Made by a program: the position numbers and the translations under genes
Notes under the pieces: model-generated
Databases searched by the model: none
The model's input: the letters and a program-made list of their open reading frames with translations, nothing else
Told to the model about the DNA's origin: nothing
NCBI RefSeq assembly: GCF_036373705.1
Contig: NC_089856.1
Span: 5,962,501 to 6,026,500 of the forward strand
Source of the DNA: Amia ocellicauda
Taxonomy: Eukaryota > Chordata > Actinopteri > Amiiformes > Amiidae
Reading direction: 5' to 3'
DNA length: 64,000 nucleotides
Shown here: one piece after another, positions 46,612 through 58,326 of the stretch
Position numbering within the stretch: the stretch's first letter is position 1
Layout of the letters: every line of letters starts with the position of its first letter

Positions 46612-47399
46612 CTATTGTTTGCCGTGCATGATAATTAAGAACAATTATTAATTTGAGTGAATGTGTAAGTAATTATCAGGTTAATTTCTCTCATTTAAGG
46701 AGTCTGTCTCAAAGTGAACACGTGTTATGTCGAATCCTGCACCCCCTGGATATTGTGAATCCCCTAGCAATCACCTTGATTTGCACTTGCACAGCCCGCT
46801 TTAGACTGATTTGGCGCATGCACACCAAGGGGTGCAAAATATTACAACAGGTATACTAAACGTCTTCTCAGTATAGCGAAATATTTAAGTATACGTGTTG
46901 TAATATTTGGCATCCCCACCCCAGGTCGTGTGTGCAGTCATGAACGCACAAGTGGATTGAAGGAGTACAGAATTGCGGGTATAGGTTACTGTTCTAAGGC
47001 AGACATGGGGTAAAATACAAAACTGACAACCGAGTTCATATTAATCATAAGCAACTCCCAATTGTGTTCAATGTCTGAGTAGCAAATAATACAACGGGTA
47101 TTTTATGTTAATAAGCCTAAAGCTACAGAGGCGCCATCAAATCTGCATTCCAGTAACATTTTGAGAACAGTAATAAACACATTAAAAAACAAAATAAAGG
47201 TTATAATTGCTAGATAATTGTTTTTTTTTCTTTATTTTTCCATATTAGAAGCTGAGTTCTGGACTCGAGTCCTAAAAGTCTGTATCATTGGGGTTCAGGT
47301 CGCACAGAGGTTTAAGCAAGTCAGTCAAATTCACCCCACCCGCCCGCTATCTATACAGGGTTTAATCAACCAGTGTCTGAAACAACATTGGTTAACTAG
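45701..47399. other. Intergenic DNA, nothing recognised
   Basis: AT-rich with a TTA microsatellite at 46,570-46,610. No gene or element end seen. Confidence 0.4.
46570..46610. repeat. TTA microsatellite
   Basis: About 13 TTA units. Confidence 0.95.
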
Positions 47400-48550
47400 A
47401 ATTACTGAACAGAAATCAAGTTAAAACAATAAACAAATAATAAACAAAGCAACATATTGACCTTACTTTAATTAGACTAAATAAGTTAATTTTGTATTGT
47501 TATGTTTTACAAATATTTTGTAATTATTATAGCAGCCAAAAAAAGCCCTTTTTGAAATTTGATCTAAACGCCCCTGCTTAAGTGCTTATTTACATAAACT
47601 AGGCTTGTGAGTCTGGGTTTATTGAAGAGACTAAAAGACGTCATGGAAGTGACAAGCCCTTCACATTTACAACTGGAGCGGGTGGCTCTGTGCACAAATG
47701 CTTAAATGGTATAAACTCACATAACTATACATTTAGAGTAAAACCAAGAATCAGCTACGAGGATACACAGATGTTTCTTCCGTCTTAACAATGCGTACCG
47801 AAGAGTCGAAGAAATCCAGAGAGAGAGAGATTTCCAATCAAAATGCTTTTCTTACAAGCAGCTGCATAGAAGGGGTTCAAGAGGCAATCTCAAGAACAGT
47901 CTTAGAAAAGTTACAAAGTGAAGGCAGTTTTATGCAGACCAGACAGGAGATAAAGATAATGTCTGTCCCGGGATGAGTGGACATTTGGTTTCTACCTGAC
48001 AACTCGTTAGGAAAACCGATAAACCGGGGAAAACGTATGTAATGTTTAATATAAAGGGGGTTTATTGGATAAATCAAGCCTATCAATCAATGTCTAGAGA
48101 AAACTGGTTCTTATCAAACTGGCTCAGGGTTGCAATATGGCACCCAGAGAACCAGTTTGATAAGAACCATTTGTCTTCAGTGCAACTCCCTTCTCTGGGT
48201 TTCTGCACGTCAATAAAAGGATTTCATTGGAATGGCTAGATATTCATAAAGTCACGGTCTGTGGTTGGGTAAAAAAGATATATTCTCTAGGTATGATGAC
48301 ACACAGTAACGTCCTTTCCATTGTTCAAGACCAGGCACGCCAGCAAAGACGCAATGCAAAAAAACGCATATTTCTCTTGCAGCAGAATCTCGGCTACGCA
48401 GCAAAACGTGCATCTCTATGGCGAATCGTTTCCCCATAAATTAATACGTTGTAATTGATGCAATTGATGAATACTTTTCTAACACAACAACTCTGTTAAA
48501 TTAATATCTATGTAAAAATACATTATTAGAAGACGTATGGAAATGGCATA
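47400..48550 (+). repeat. Low-copy block related to 17.6-18.9 kb and 3.6-4.2 kb
   Basis: First part (CAAAGCAACATATTGACCTT, CGCCCCTGCTTAAGTGC, GGTATAAACTCACATAAC, AGAATCAGCTACGAGGATA) parallels 17,660-17,925. The part at 48,295-48,420 parallels 3,850-4,010. No protein encoded. Confidence 0.55.
48105..48169. repeat. Perfect 18-bp inverted repeat (stem-loop)
   Basis: TGGTTCTTATCAAACTGG at 48,105-48,122 and its exact reverse complement at 48,152-48,169, separated by 29 bases. The loop itself contains GGGTTGC and GGCACCC, which could extend the fold partly. Confidence 0.85.
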
Positions 48551-50095
48551 ATAACAGCAGACCTGTCAACTCCCACGCATCTCGTGTCAGATTCTTGTAT
48601 TATTGTCCCAATATTATCACGACTTTTTATAGTCACAATTTCAAATTAACTATAGAGGTTGTGACTGTTTTATAAAGGAATATCTTGCAATTACAGCTGT
48701 AATTGACCGAATATGTTTTTCTTTTTCAGTTTGTATACATTTTCATTCAATTGCAGTTTAGCAATGTGAGCTGCAATGAAAATATCATTAGCGTCCTTGT
48801 GGCAATGCTTTCCAGTCATAATATCGAAATACAAAATGTATAAGACCTGTATATCTATCTAATTTATACAGTGTACCTGACTAAACGATTGACTCTTCCT
48901 GTCCAGACCTCACTCAGACTGAGCGCTCGAGTCCAGCGAATACAGAATAAACAGCAGTAGCCGGCTGTGTGTGTGTTCACGTGTTTGTTGCTCCTCTTTC
49001 CTTTTCTGTCATATTATAATTCTGAAACACTTTGATCCAGGTAATTAAAAAGTCAGTAATTATGACTATGATAAGTAATTAAAAGTCATTATTTTCCCAC
49101 ATCCTTAACCACCTTACTTCTGCTTCATTGCTCGCCATGAAATACGTCCTCCTGGACCGAAGAATGTCCAGATGCCATATATTAAAAATAAATAAATAAA
49201 TAAATAAATGATATTGCCAAATCAACTAACATACCAACACTACAACGTCAACAAATTAATGAAGTACATTCTTGTGTTTAGAGATCACGGTTTGCAGACC
49301 TATCTTTTTTTTATATAATAGACCTTACACGAATGCACCTCCAAGCTTTTATATATATATATTGTAACGATACGGGCTTTTTGTTTGCCATATCGTTGTT
49401 ACACATCGCCACCAACGGCAGGAATGATGGACAGGACGCAGGGCTAACCACAACAGGAACTTTTATTGCGCACAGTCTTCAGGCTGGAGCGACCCTCTCA
49501 CCCAACACTCTCCACACAAACTACTCCCCTGAGCTCCTCCGCGGCTCCGGAGCCGGTCCCGGCAGGCACAGGGCGCAAGGCAGGAATACACCCAGGACGG
49601 GAGGTCAGGCCATCGCTGGCAACACACAGACACATATACCTACAGGGCAATTTAGCGAGGCCAAATAACCTAACCTGTATGTCCTTGGACGGTGGGAGGA
49701 AACCGGAGTGCCCGGAGATATATCAATCAATATCACTATCAATCAACAATATTTTTTCCTATCAATCCGGACACATGGAAACATGCAAGTTGAGTAGCTG
49801 GAGCATCGCTGCGTGTTTATGGTTCAACGACGGACCACACGACTGATTTGATCGGGCGACAAGCGCTGGACAGCTCGCTGTGTAAACTAGCCTTGTGAGC
49901 GCTATCCCTTAAGCCATCTGCATTAACCTGCAACTGTCAGCTAACAAACCCTAATAAATGTTAACAAGTTATTTTAATAACACATTATCTGTCTGTCGCA
50001 ATAAACGATAATCCCTCACCTGGCTGAACTACAACGTCTCCACTCACTTGAGTGACTCTTGAATCCAATGATCACGTAGTTAGAGGCGGGGCGAT
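48551..50095. other. Intergenic DNA with a GC-richer repeat fragment
   Basis: 49,366-49,720 is GC-richer and contains GGTGGGAGGAAACCGGAGTG preceded by TGTCCTTGGAC, a fragment of a repeat common in fish genomes. Otherwise nothing recognised. Confidence 0.4.
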
Positions 50096-50410
50096 ATGGC
50101 AAGCCAAATGATCGTTTAGAGATACCTGTAATTCATTTAAAGATATCTGCAAATCAATTAGAGATATCTTCAAATCACTTCCTGTATGTAGCCCAAGATG
50201 ATCACTTCCTGTTAACTTGTTCATTCATTTCTAAGTAACTGAATAAGGAAACAGGAAGTGATAATCTCAGCCAAAATACAGGAAGTCATTTGAAGATATC
50301 TCTAAATGATTTGCAGATATCTCTAAATCATTTATAGATATCTTTAAATGATTTAGAGATATCTTTAAATGCAGTTAGAGATGTCTCTAAATTATAATTT
50401 GGCTGACCAT
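50096..50410. mobile_element. MITE with iterated 21-bp subterminal units
   Basis: Left ATGGCAAGCCAAATGATCGT and right ATAATTTGGCTGACCAT are imperfect inverted ends. Inside, a 21-bp unit of the form agatatctNNaaatNaNtt is repeated: about three times from the left end and about five times, in inverse orientation, toward the right end, around a centre bearing opposed CACTTCCTGT and ACAGGAAGTG. No coding capacity. Family unknown to me. Confidence 0.7.
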
Positions 50411-51356
50411 AGACGGAGCTATTTCAAAGCACTTTCACGTTGCGTAATATTATAGACTATGTAATATTTCATTTTCCTGCTAATTTTATAACTGGTTCTT
50501 TGTTTTATAATTGTATATGTCTGCTAAGATATGTGCATACCGATTTATACAATGTATTGTGTAAAGTTATTTATTAGTTATTTCTTTTTATTTTTCTTGT
50601 TTATGTGCAATTTTAATACGCAATTGAAGAATCACAGTCTGTCTGTCCTCTGATCGGCTCAGCGAGTTTCTAACAGTACTTGGAATTCAATCATGAAACT
50701 CCAGAAAAACTGTTCATGCAAATCTAGAACTACTTTACTCCATTAAAGTGCGTTTCATAAGCCCTTACTGTTCATTTACTGTTAGTAATAATATTGTTAA
50801 TTTCTTGTCTGGCAGTGTTAAAATAATTGTTCGATTTATATCAAGAAAGGTTATTAATTTGGAGACGAGTGTGTGAAGAAAAATAACAACTACAATTGAA
50901 AATTGAACCAAATGGAAAATGTGTGGAATCGTTACACCCCTATTAGTGAGCAAACATTTGACGAGCTTTGTGGCAAAACGTGATAATGAAGCCAATGCCG
51001 CACATAATTCAACTATTGGTAAGGATATACTCCTACAAGGTACCTTTTTCACGTAGTATACACAGTTTAATCTAAACCGAGTTATAGGTCTTATCATCGC
51101 AATGTTAAAAAATGGTGACATTTGATTTTCCTGATTTATATCAAAACTGTAAAATACGGTGGACAGACTAAAATGAATGACAAAATGGAATGCCCAATGA
51201 CAGAAGGACAGTCTATATCTCCAAATCCCACACAGGAATCCTAAAATCCTGAATACGCTTTCTTTAAAATAACCTAATCTAAAAAATAAAAGTGGAATGA
51301 CATGGAATGACAGCTGCTTTCTATGGAATAACAGGCCTGGAATGACTATATATATA
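50411..51356. other. AT-rich DNA, no gene recognised
   Basis: The 201-codon minus-strand open frame 51,370-50,765 is AT-rich, lacks any recognisable domain and runs into the CR1 3' end; taken as a chance open frame. Confidence 0.4.
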
Positions 51357-51546
51357 GAACATAAGAACATAAAGAAAGTTTACAAACGACCCATCATGCT
51401 CGTTTGGTGTCCATTAATAACTAAGTGATCCAAGGATCCTATCCAGTCTATTTTTAAATGTAAATACTGCTGATCTGGAAAAGCTCCTCTGGTTTGATGT
51501 AGTCAATGCCTTTCATTATTTTGAGGACTTGAATCAAGCCCTCAGG
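51357..51546 (-). pseudogene. CR1 LINE 3' end (minus strand), below the hAT insertion
   Basis: The reverse complement reads GGCTTGATTCAAGTCCTCAA, AATGAAAGGCATTGACTAC, CCAGAGGAGCTTTTCCAGAT, GGATCCTTGGATCACTTAGT and GAGCATGATGGGTCGTTTG, TAAACTTTCTTTATGTTC. This matches 6,345-6,670 of the plus-strand CR1 copy with part of the coding region deleted. Confidence 0.82.
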
Positions 51547-51826
51547 TAGGGCTGCACAATTAATTAAATATTGATCTTGATTACGATTTTGGCTTCCCAC
51601 AATTAAATGAACATGATCGACTGCGGTATTGACGTTTAAAATGCGTGCTCCACTCATAGAAAACTCTGCCACATCAAATCAAGCGCTTCATAAACTTACA
51701 GCCAGCCACGAGGGGGCGATCTGGCTGCGCGCGCACCCTCCAGCGACAGCCTGTGCAACTATTTCCTGGCTGTTGCGGCTGCAGTCCAGAGTAGAAGAGT
51801 AATATACAACAGATGTAGTGACCTGA

Positions 51827-52918
51827 GGGGTGTACTACGAAGCGAGGTAACTGACTTATCCAGGTAACTTTGCGAGGTCGGGTGTAACTTCCCGGTTTAC
51901 CCGCACTACAAGAGGTGGATAAGTTTTACCCGAGGTCTGCTGTCATGGCAATATACGCGCATCTCTGCATTGCTCCGAGCAGGGCATGTTCGTGGTTAAC
52001 TCTGTGTTACCCTGTATAAGCACCGCCTCTCCTCCACAGTCTTGTCGGGACCCAATCGACACTGGGCCCGGGTTGTGAGAGGCTCACTCCGCAGGGCGAG
52101 GGTGTGTAGAGACCGGGCAACTCCTCTAGCTCACCCCGATGATGCTCTCTATGAAAGATTGCGATTCTCATCCGAGGGAATTCAGTGTCTTTGCCGCTTC
52201 TAGGGCCAGACGTCTCAATGGCACTCGCCTTAGTGATCCCCTCACTGTTGAACAGACAGTGTGTATTGCTGTGCGGTATTTTGCCAGCGGACACTTCATG
52301 TATCCCATCGGTGATGCTGAACCTCTGAGCAGCAATACTGTCTGCCGTGCAGCTTGCAAGGTGGCACTTGCTCTCACTGAACTGCTGGATGCATTTGTTG
52401 TGTTCCCTGGCCATTTAAGCCTTCTAAAGATCAAAGATAAAAATACTTGTTCTATTTTAATAAGCATAGGCTGGGCCTATATACATACATCACGAGGGTG
52501 ATTGGTGCAATTGACTGTACGCATATCCCCATTAGAGCACCCCTGGGAGAACATGAGGGGGATTATCTGAATAGGAAGTCATTTCACAGTATCAGTGTTC
52601 AGGTATTTGATCTGACATGTAGGCTAGCCTAAATTATTTTGAAACACTCATTTCTGACATTATCAGCTGCATTATTCCGGGGACAGTCCACCGCACAGAC
52701 ACTGTGCACACTACAGACACAGAGCATGCGCTGCACACACGCCCCTTTCACGGGAACATGCACTAACTCCAGTTAACACCGAGTCAACTAACCGACATCT
52801 TAATCACTGTCATAGTACTGGTTAACACCAGTTTAGGCAATCAGTTTGTCAACCCTGACTTTCCTTGATAACCCTGAGTTAACTCTGAGTAGGTTAAACT
52901 CCCTTCGTAGTACACCCC
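51827..52918 (+). mobile_element. PIF/Harbinger element nested in the hAT element
   Basis: Left end GGGGTGTACTACGAAGCGAG and right end CTTCGTAGTACACCCC are inverted repeats of the type seen in vertebrate Harbinger elements. A degenerate HARBI1-like transposase lies inside on the plus strand. A 3-bp target duplication could not be assigned with certainty. Confidence 0.82.
52105..52632 (+). pseudogene. HARBI1-like transposase pseudogene
   Basis: In successive frames: DRATPLAHPDDALYERLRFS, SEGIQCLCRF and stop, then RLSDPLTVEQTVCIAVRYFA, SGHFMYPIGDAEPLSSNTVC, LALTELLDAFVVFPGHLSLL, then after a further frame change RVIGAIDCTHIPIRAPLGEH and EGDYLNRKSFHSISVQV. This follows the HARBI1 nuclease order, with the first catalytic Asp in GAIDCTHIPI. 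The second half of the nuclease is missing. HARBI1-type elements also need a Myb-like partner gene, which is absent here. Confidence 0.82.
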
Positions 52919-53317
52919 CCTGCTTCGCTCGTCACTCAAGCCAGAAAATGTTGACAGGCTGGTGTTTCTTGCCAAAACCCTGTAAACACTATGTTATTGC
53001 CTTTTCTGCATAGGCCTGAATTGTTTTCATTTGGTTGCATTCTGTGATGGCATATTTATTTTTAGTTAGCCTATATTTTGGGTACAATTTTATTTATATT
53101 TCGCTGCTAGGAGATGATGCACTTTAAGGACCAGTCTTATTTTGATGTACAACATGGAAGCGAAAGCAATGGTCTGTTTATTTAAATGTGAAAGTGCAAT
53201 AAAAATATATTGTCCCTAAAATCAATGAATAATCGTGCTAAATAATCGTGATCTCAATATTGATCAAAATAATCGTGATTATCATTTTGGCCATAATCGT
53301 GCATCCCTACCCCCACG

Positions 53318-54838
53318 TAGTCTCCTCTGTTCCAGGGTGAAAAGGTTCAGTTCCCTCAGTCTCTCCGAGTAGGACATTCCCTTCAGACCTGGAATAAGTC
53401 TGGTTGCTCTCCTCTGAACTGCCTCTAGAGCAGCGATATATTTCTTGAAGTGTGGTGCCCAAAACTGCACACAGTATTCCAGATGAGGTCTAACTAGTGC
53501 ATTGTACAGTCTTAACATTACTTCCCTTGTTTAAAATTCTACAATTTTGACAATATACCCTAGCATTCTGTTTGCCTTTTTTATTGTTTCCCCACACTGT
53601 TTGGATGGAGAAAGTGAGGAGTCCACATAGACTACTAGGTCTTTCTCATGCAATACTTCATCTATTTCTATTCCTCCCATAGTGTAATTATAGTGGACAT
53701 TTTTGTTACCTGCGTGTATTACCTTGCACTTGTCCACATTGAATTTCATCTGCCAGGTGTCGGCCCACAACTGAATGTTATCTAAGTCCCTTTGAATAGT
53801 CTGTGCTGCCGAGATTGTATCTGCTGAGCCACCTATTTTTGTATCATCGGCAAATTTGACAAGTTTGCTAACTAGAGTCCACATCATTAATATAGATTAG
53901 AAAAAGCAAAGGCCCTAGTACTGATCCCTGTGGAACTGCACTAACAACCTCACTCCATTAATCGACACAGGCAAGGCAAGCAAGATACCATGCGGGTCTC
54001 CTTGTCACTAGAACACACTGTGTGATCTACACCTCTAAGAATTGAGTCTCCTACTATAACTACCTCCCTCTTCTGGGGGGGAGTGGGCACCATGGTGCTC
54101 TGGTGCTCAACTGCCCCCCATCACCCTCTAAGCTGTCATTGTCCAACTCGGTGTCCAGCAGTTGGAACCTGTTGGGCAATACTAGCTCTTGGGGTGTATC
54201 TAGGGGTTGTGCACGCCCTATTCTGTGGTTATGACCTACTGTAACCCAGCAGTTCTCTACGCTGTCCTGCTCTGGGGTCTCAACTCTCCTAGGTTTTGGC
54301 GTGCACACCATCTCTCTCATGGGCTGATTGACAAATTCTTCTATATCCCTAATACAGTGCAGATCGACAAGCTGAGCCTCAAGATCATGAATCTTGGTCT
54401 CTAGGATTTCAACCTGTTGACAACGTTCACAAATTAAACCTGACACTGTAGTGGCCACATGCTTCTAAATGTTAGTTGTTGTTTTTTTAAGTCCCTTGGT
54501 TCCTGTTGCCTAGTCGACTGCTTAACTTTTGTGACCGAGAAACAGCGCAGCTCTCTCAACAGCTGCTTTAAGTAGCTTTTGTCTACAAACCCCCAATTCA
54601 CACCTAACTAGCCACACCTGGCTCCTCCTGCAACAAAATTCCTGCTAGACCTAGACAACATCTCCCTTCTACAACTTGTTTACTTTCACCAACTCAGCAG
54701 CTGAAATGAATTGACTTCAGTTTAGGCAAACTATAGACAATGCTAACTTCAATTTAGGAAAAACTTAAAACAAAATGAGTAATGCTAAGACTTGTCTGAA
54801 ACTAGTAAAACAACAAGATGGCTGCCTCTCACCTGTAC
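53318..54838 (-). pseudogene. CR1 LINE (minus strand) with internal deletion joining ORF1 to the polymerase end
   Basis: The 5' side has ORF1 from 54,458 (MATTVSGLICERCQQVEILE, a possible Cys pair and coiled coil), then out of frame EVVIVGDSILRGVDHTVC, the GDS motif of CR1 ORF1 proteins, at about 54,063-54,010. Near 53,960 it jumps straight to VPQGSVLGPLLFLIYIND-type polymerase text, so the endonuclease and most of the reverse transcriptase are lost. Then [113 protein letters not shown]. An hAT interrupts it at 53,310. Confidence 0.82.
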
Positions 54839-55590
54839 TTTCATGTGTCTTTCTTTGCGCTTTTCCACCGACATGGTTCCGGTGCTGGAGCAGGAGCCGG
54901 TGCTCGGTCTGGGATCCAGCTGATCTTTGTGCGCACCGGCCCGCTTTTCCACCAGTTTTGGAACTGAACGTTGACGTCACTGGATGTGGGCATTCCCAAG
55001 CGTGGAGTAAAAGTGGAGAAATACATAGCAATAATAATCAGCACCGAGGCGACTGCATCTTTGAAACCCTATTTAACCATCAAAATCAAACTCATTCAGA
55101 GTCTACACACAGCACAGATACATTGTAAAAAAAACAAAAAAAAAAACACAAGATCACATGTAGACAAGCAGAAACGAAAATACAACTATACGAATATACT
55201 AAGATAACTCAGCCTTTTATTTGTATTTTTTTGTATTGATGCATTAAGGGATTTACACCAATTCGATATTTCAGACACTTTTACTGTATTGAATAAAATA
55301 CAAGTTAGAGTTAGCATGCATTCGTCACCGCGCATACATTTTCATTCATTTTGTGGCATATTTTTACTTTTATTCTTGTTTAAAAAAACAATGACTATGG
55401 GCTAGCCTATTTATTATGAAAGCGGTTGTTTTGGGGGTATTTGCAGCGCAGTCATGGGCAGATCAATAAACTGTCGGACGATCTCAGGTTAATGGTTTGA
55501 TGGGAAATTGTGCTTATTAATGAAGTCTGGGATGATGGTCCCAAATCACTGTTGCATTGTCCCTGTTGTCAGACACGCAGCAATGCTCTT
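54839..55590. other. Repeat-like GC-rich start, then AT-rich DNA
   Basis: 54,850-54,980 (GCGCTTTTCCACCGACATGG, CCGGTGCTGGAGCAGGAGCC, GCTTTTCCACCAGTTTTGGA) resembles a DNA transposon terminal region known from fish repeats. The remainder has no recognisable feature. Confidence 0.4.
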
Positions 55591-55598
55591 ATGTTCTG

Positions 55599-55642
55599 AA
55601 AGTCGCCCTGGATATGAGCGTCTGCTAACAAATACATAATAA

Positions 55643-55685
<43 letters not shown>

Positions 55686-55686
55686 A
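55599..55686 (+). repeat. L2-type 3' tail with ATAA repeat
   Basis: AGTCGCCCTGGATATGAGCG, TCTGCTAAC and an AATA repeat match the L2 tail at 5,880-5,936. Either a truncated L2 or a SINE that shares the tail. Confidence 0.75.
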
Positions 55687-56903
55687 GCTGCAAGCAGCAA
55701 TTCAGGGGGCCAAGTACACATCTACGCAGTGCCATTAATTCTAACACATTATAATGTACTTCAAAACTGCAATTTAAACATTCCTCAAATTGAATTGGCT
55801 CATGGCAACCATCTCGTTTCATCAATCATATTGCCTTTAACAAATCTGATGGAGGATCTAGCCAAGGGCATGTGTACAAAATTCCACATCAATCGTTTAG
55901 TGGTTTCAGAGAAGAAGATGTTTGAAAATTGTCCAAAATGTGTCACTTAAACCAAACTGGCCACCAGCCCATCTGACATATAGATTCCATATTGCATATG
56001 GCATCACTCTACACTGCTGTGTATCACTGTATCAAGTGTATTGTTTGTATAAGCTTTTGAAAATAACGGCAGAGAAACGACAATAATGAGGCTTCCAGGT
56101 GATTCCAGTCAAGACATGTATGGTTTCAGACTCCTAATCATATAAATCAGTTGAAGGCACATTTTGACAAAATCGGTTTTCATGGTCAAGTTCCCCCTCT
56201 TGTGGTCAAATATGTTAAAGTACAAGCCAGTATTAATCTAAAAAAATCAACTACCCGGATTTGATTTAAATGTATCATTTTTAATTAAATTAGTTATAAT
56301 ATCAATAGCTCTGGTATCATAATAAATTAGTAAACATTTTATTCTACAAGTCTCGTTTGTGTACATCAATCTAAAAACTTGTAAAGCTTAGAACTGCTGC
56401 AGGTTTTACAGAATTTAAAGTAAGTCAAAATCTTTTGTTAATTACTGCCATGTTTTTTTTATGTAGGAACTTTTCATTAAGAATATCTATAGAACACAGT
56501 CCAAAGATACTGTATACCAAAGCACACATCAGCCAGTTTAAGGGTTTATGAGAAATCAAGGTTGAAGTGTTTTCAGCATAATCCAAAATGGTTGCCATAC
56601 CGTGTGACTTATACATTTTTGGAAATAGCCAAATCAAGTACTAACATAAGCACAGTACGTTCTGTAAGTATCATATCTCAACTCTTTACCGTTCCTGAGA
56701 AAACAATGTTTGAAAACTGACATTTCTTGTTTGGACTACAATCAAGATGGCTGCCAAACCGTGTTACATGATGCCGCCATTTTGTGGTCGAGTGACCATG
56801 CCATAGACTCCTACATCCATGCCAAGTTTGGTGACTTTTTAGACATCGGTTCAAAAGTTATAGGCATTTGAACATATTCTGATGGAAGAGAAGAAAAAAT
56901 GAG

Positions 56904-56958
<55 letters not shown>

Positions 56959-57540
56959 GACATTGAACACCATTTTGCTCATGGGATCAATCCTGTCAAG
57001 TATTAAACAGTACAATACATTCTAACTTAGTTCCATACTGCACCATATGCATTTATTTCCAACTTGACCATCTCTGAAATTTGATTGGCTCATGGCGGCC
57101 ATCTTGTTTCTTCAAACAACTTGCCTTGAACAAATCTGATAGAGGAGCTAGCCAAGGTCACGTGTAGAACATTTCATATCAATCGGACCAACCGTTTCGG
57201 AGAAGAAGATCTTTGAAGATTCTTGGCCAATCCAATATGGCTGCCAAACCATGTGACTTATCGACTTGTCTTGAACAAATCTGAATATAGGCTATAACAT
57301 AATATCACACACCAAGTTTCACATCTGTCCCGTCTGTGGTTTCTTAGAAGAAGATTTTTATAGATTTTCCAAAATGTGTCACTTAAGTCACTATGGCCAC
57401 CAGACCATGTGACATATGGCCTCCATATTGCTTTTGGCATAGCACTACATAGCCATCTATCACTGTATGAAGTTTCATGAGTTTTCGTTGAGCGGTTTGG
57501 TTTTAATAGGCTTTTAATTTAAATTCAGTTTGGATGGCAA
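55687..57540 (+). repeat. Modular non-coding repeat with internal duplications
   Basis: Begins AGCTGCAAGCAGCAATTCAG. Modules recur: TTGATTGGCTCATGGCGGCC-like, CAAATCTGATAGAGGAGCTA-like, CACATCAATCG..., TCGGAGAAGAAGATCTTTGA, AATATGGCTGCCAAACCATG and CCAAAATGTGTCACTTAA. The set at 55,790-56,040 is repeated at 57,080-57,470. An ATA microsatellite lies at 56,904-56,957. No coding capacity; a repeat of this kind is common in fishes but its origin is unclear to me. Confidence 0.7.
56904..56957. repeat. ATA microsatellite
   Basis: About 17 ATA units inside the modular repeat. Confidence 0.95.
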
Positions 57541-58326
57541 TTTCTTCCAGTGGTAACTGGGTGAAAATGGGAAGTTAATCCCACACTGAAATTGGTTTAA
57601 TGTAGGCCAATATGTTTGACGTTCAATTTACATCAAATCAATGTGTGATTTTAGATGTCAAATTGATGTCATATAGACATCACATTGACATCAATGATTA
57701 GTATGTTTAATTAGGATTTATATAATTTTTTGGCATAATATGAATTTTTCTGTAGCTTGATTAAGTTTAATTAGCATTTTTTCTTAACTGAGGCCTCAAA
57801 AACATATCCATTTGGCACATCTCCTTTGGAACTGTGTGTAGCTTAAACCCCGGAAACTCAGGTCTAACGATGCCACTGCATAATAGCCCGCCCTCTCGTA
57901 TCTTTTCATTGGTTGAATGCGTGTCTGATTGACAGGAACGACAGTTCAGGCTGTTAGTCTGAGCAGACAGTCAGAACGCATGTGTGCGCTCGAGCATTCA
58001 GGCCTATATTATTTTATTTCTTTTTTCGTTGTTTGAATTAGTTAATTCTATTAAATCTTTTGATTATTCATATTTTAATTTTTAAATATTGTTATAAATA
58101 GCTTTGGCTCTTCTGATATGCGAGCCGGCTTTAGAGGCGACTCGTTCATGAATGACCCATCACTATTGGATTTCGTTTCTTACTTTTGGAAACATTGTTG
58201 CGGTTCGGAGCTGTACACTGTGTGTGAAGGTAATTTAAACTTTAAAATAAAATGCTAGTTAGAAACAGAGAGTAGCTCATTTGAACATGTACATTTTCAC
58301 TGAGGTAATGTTTTGCTGGTTATATA
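57541..58326. other. Intergenic DNA with TTGATGTC-type short repeats
   Basis: 57,640-57,700 carries TTGATGTCATATAGACATCA-like repeats; similar repeats at 60,478-60,580 end at GCCCACTAGGG. They may be the two ends of one split element. No gene. Confidence 0.4.

Larger units (their letters stand above)
51547..53309. mobile_element. hAT-type element nested in the CR1 LINE
   Basis: Ends TAGGGCTGCACAATTA and TAATCGTGCATCCCTA are inverted repeats. Flanks ccctcagg (51,539-51,546) and cccccacg (53,310-53,317) agree at 6 of 8 positions, a decayed 8-bp duplication. The CR1 coding sequence reads on across the two flanks. Excluding the Harbinger inside, only about 670 bp remain, with CGATTATTTTGATC-type iterated subterminal sequence on the right, so it is non-autonomous. 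Confidence 0.82.

Noticed and set aside
50765..51370. 201-codon open frame on the minus strand
   Set aside because: AT-driven composition, no domain or start context, runs into the CR1 3' end; most likely chance.
52007..52467. Minus-strand frames of 99-135 codons at 52 kb
   Set aside because: Shadows of the HARBI1-like transposase remnant on the plus strand.
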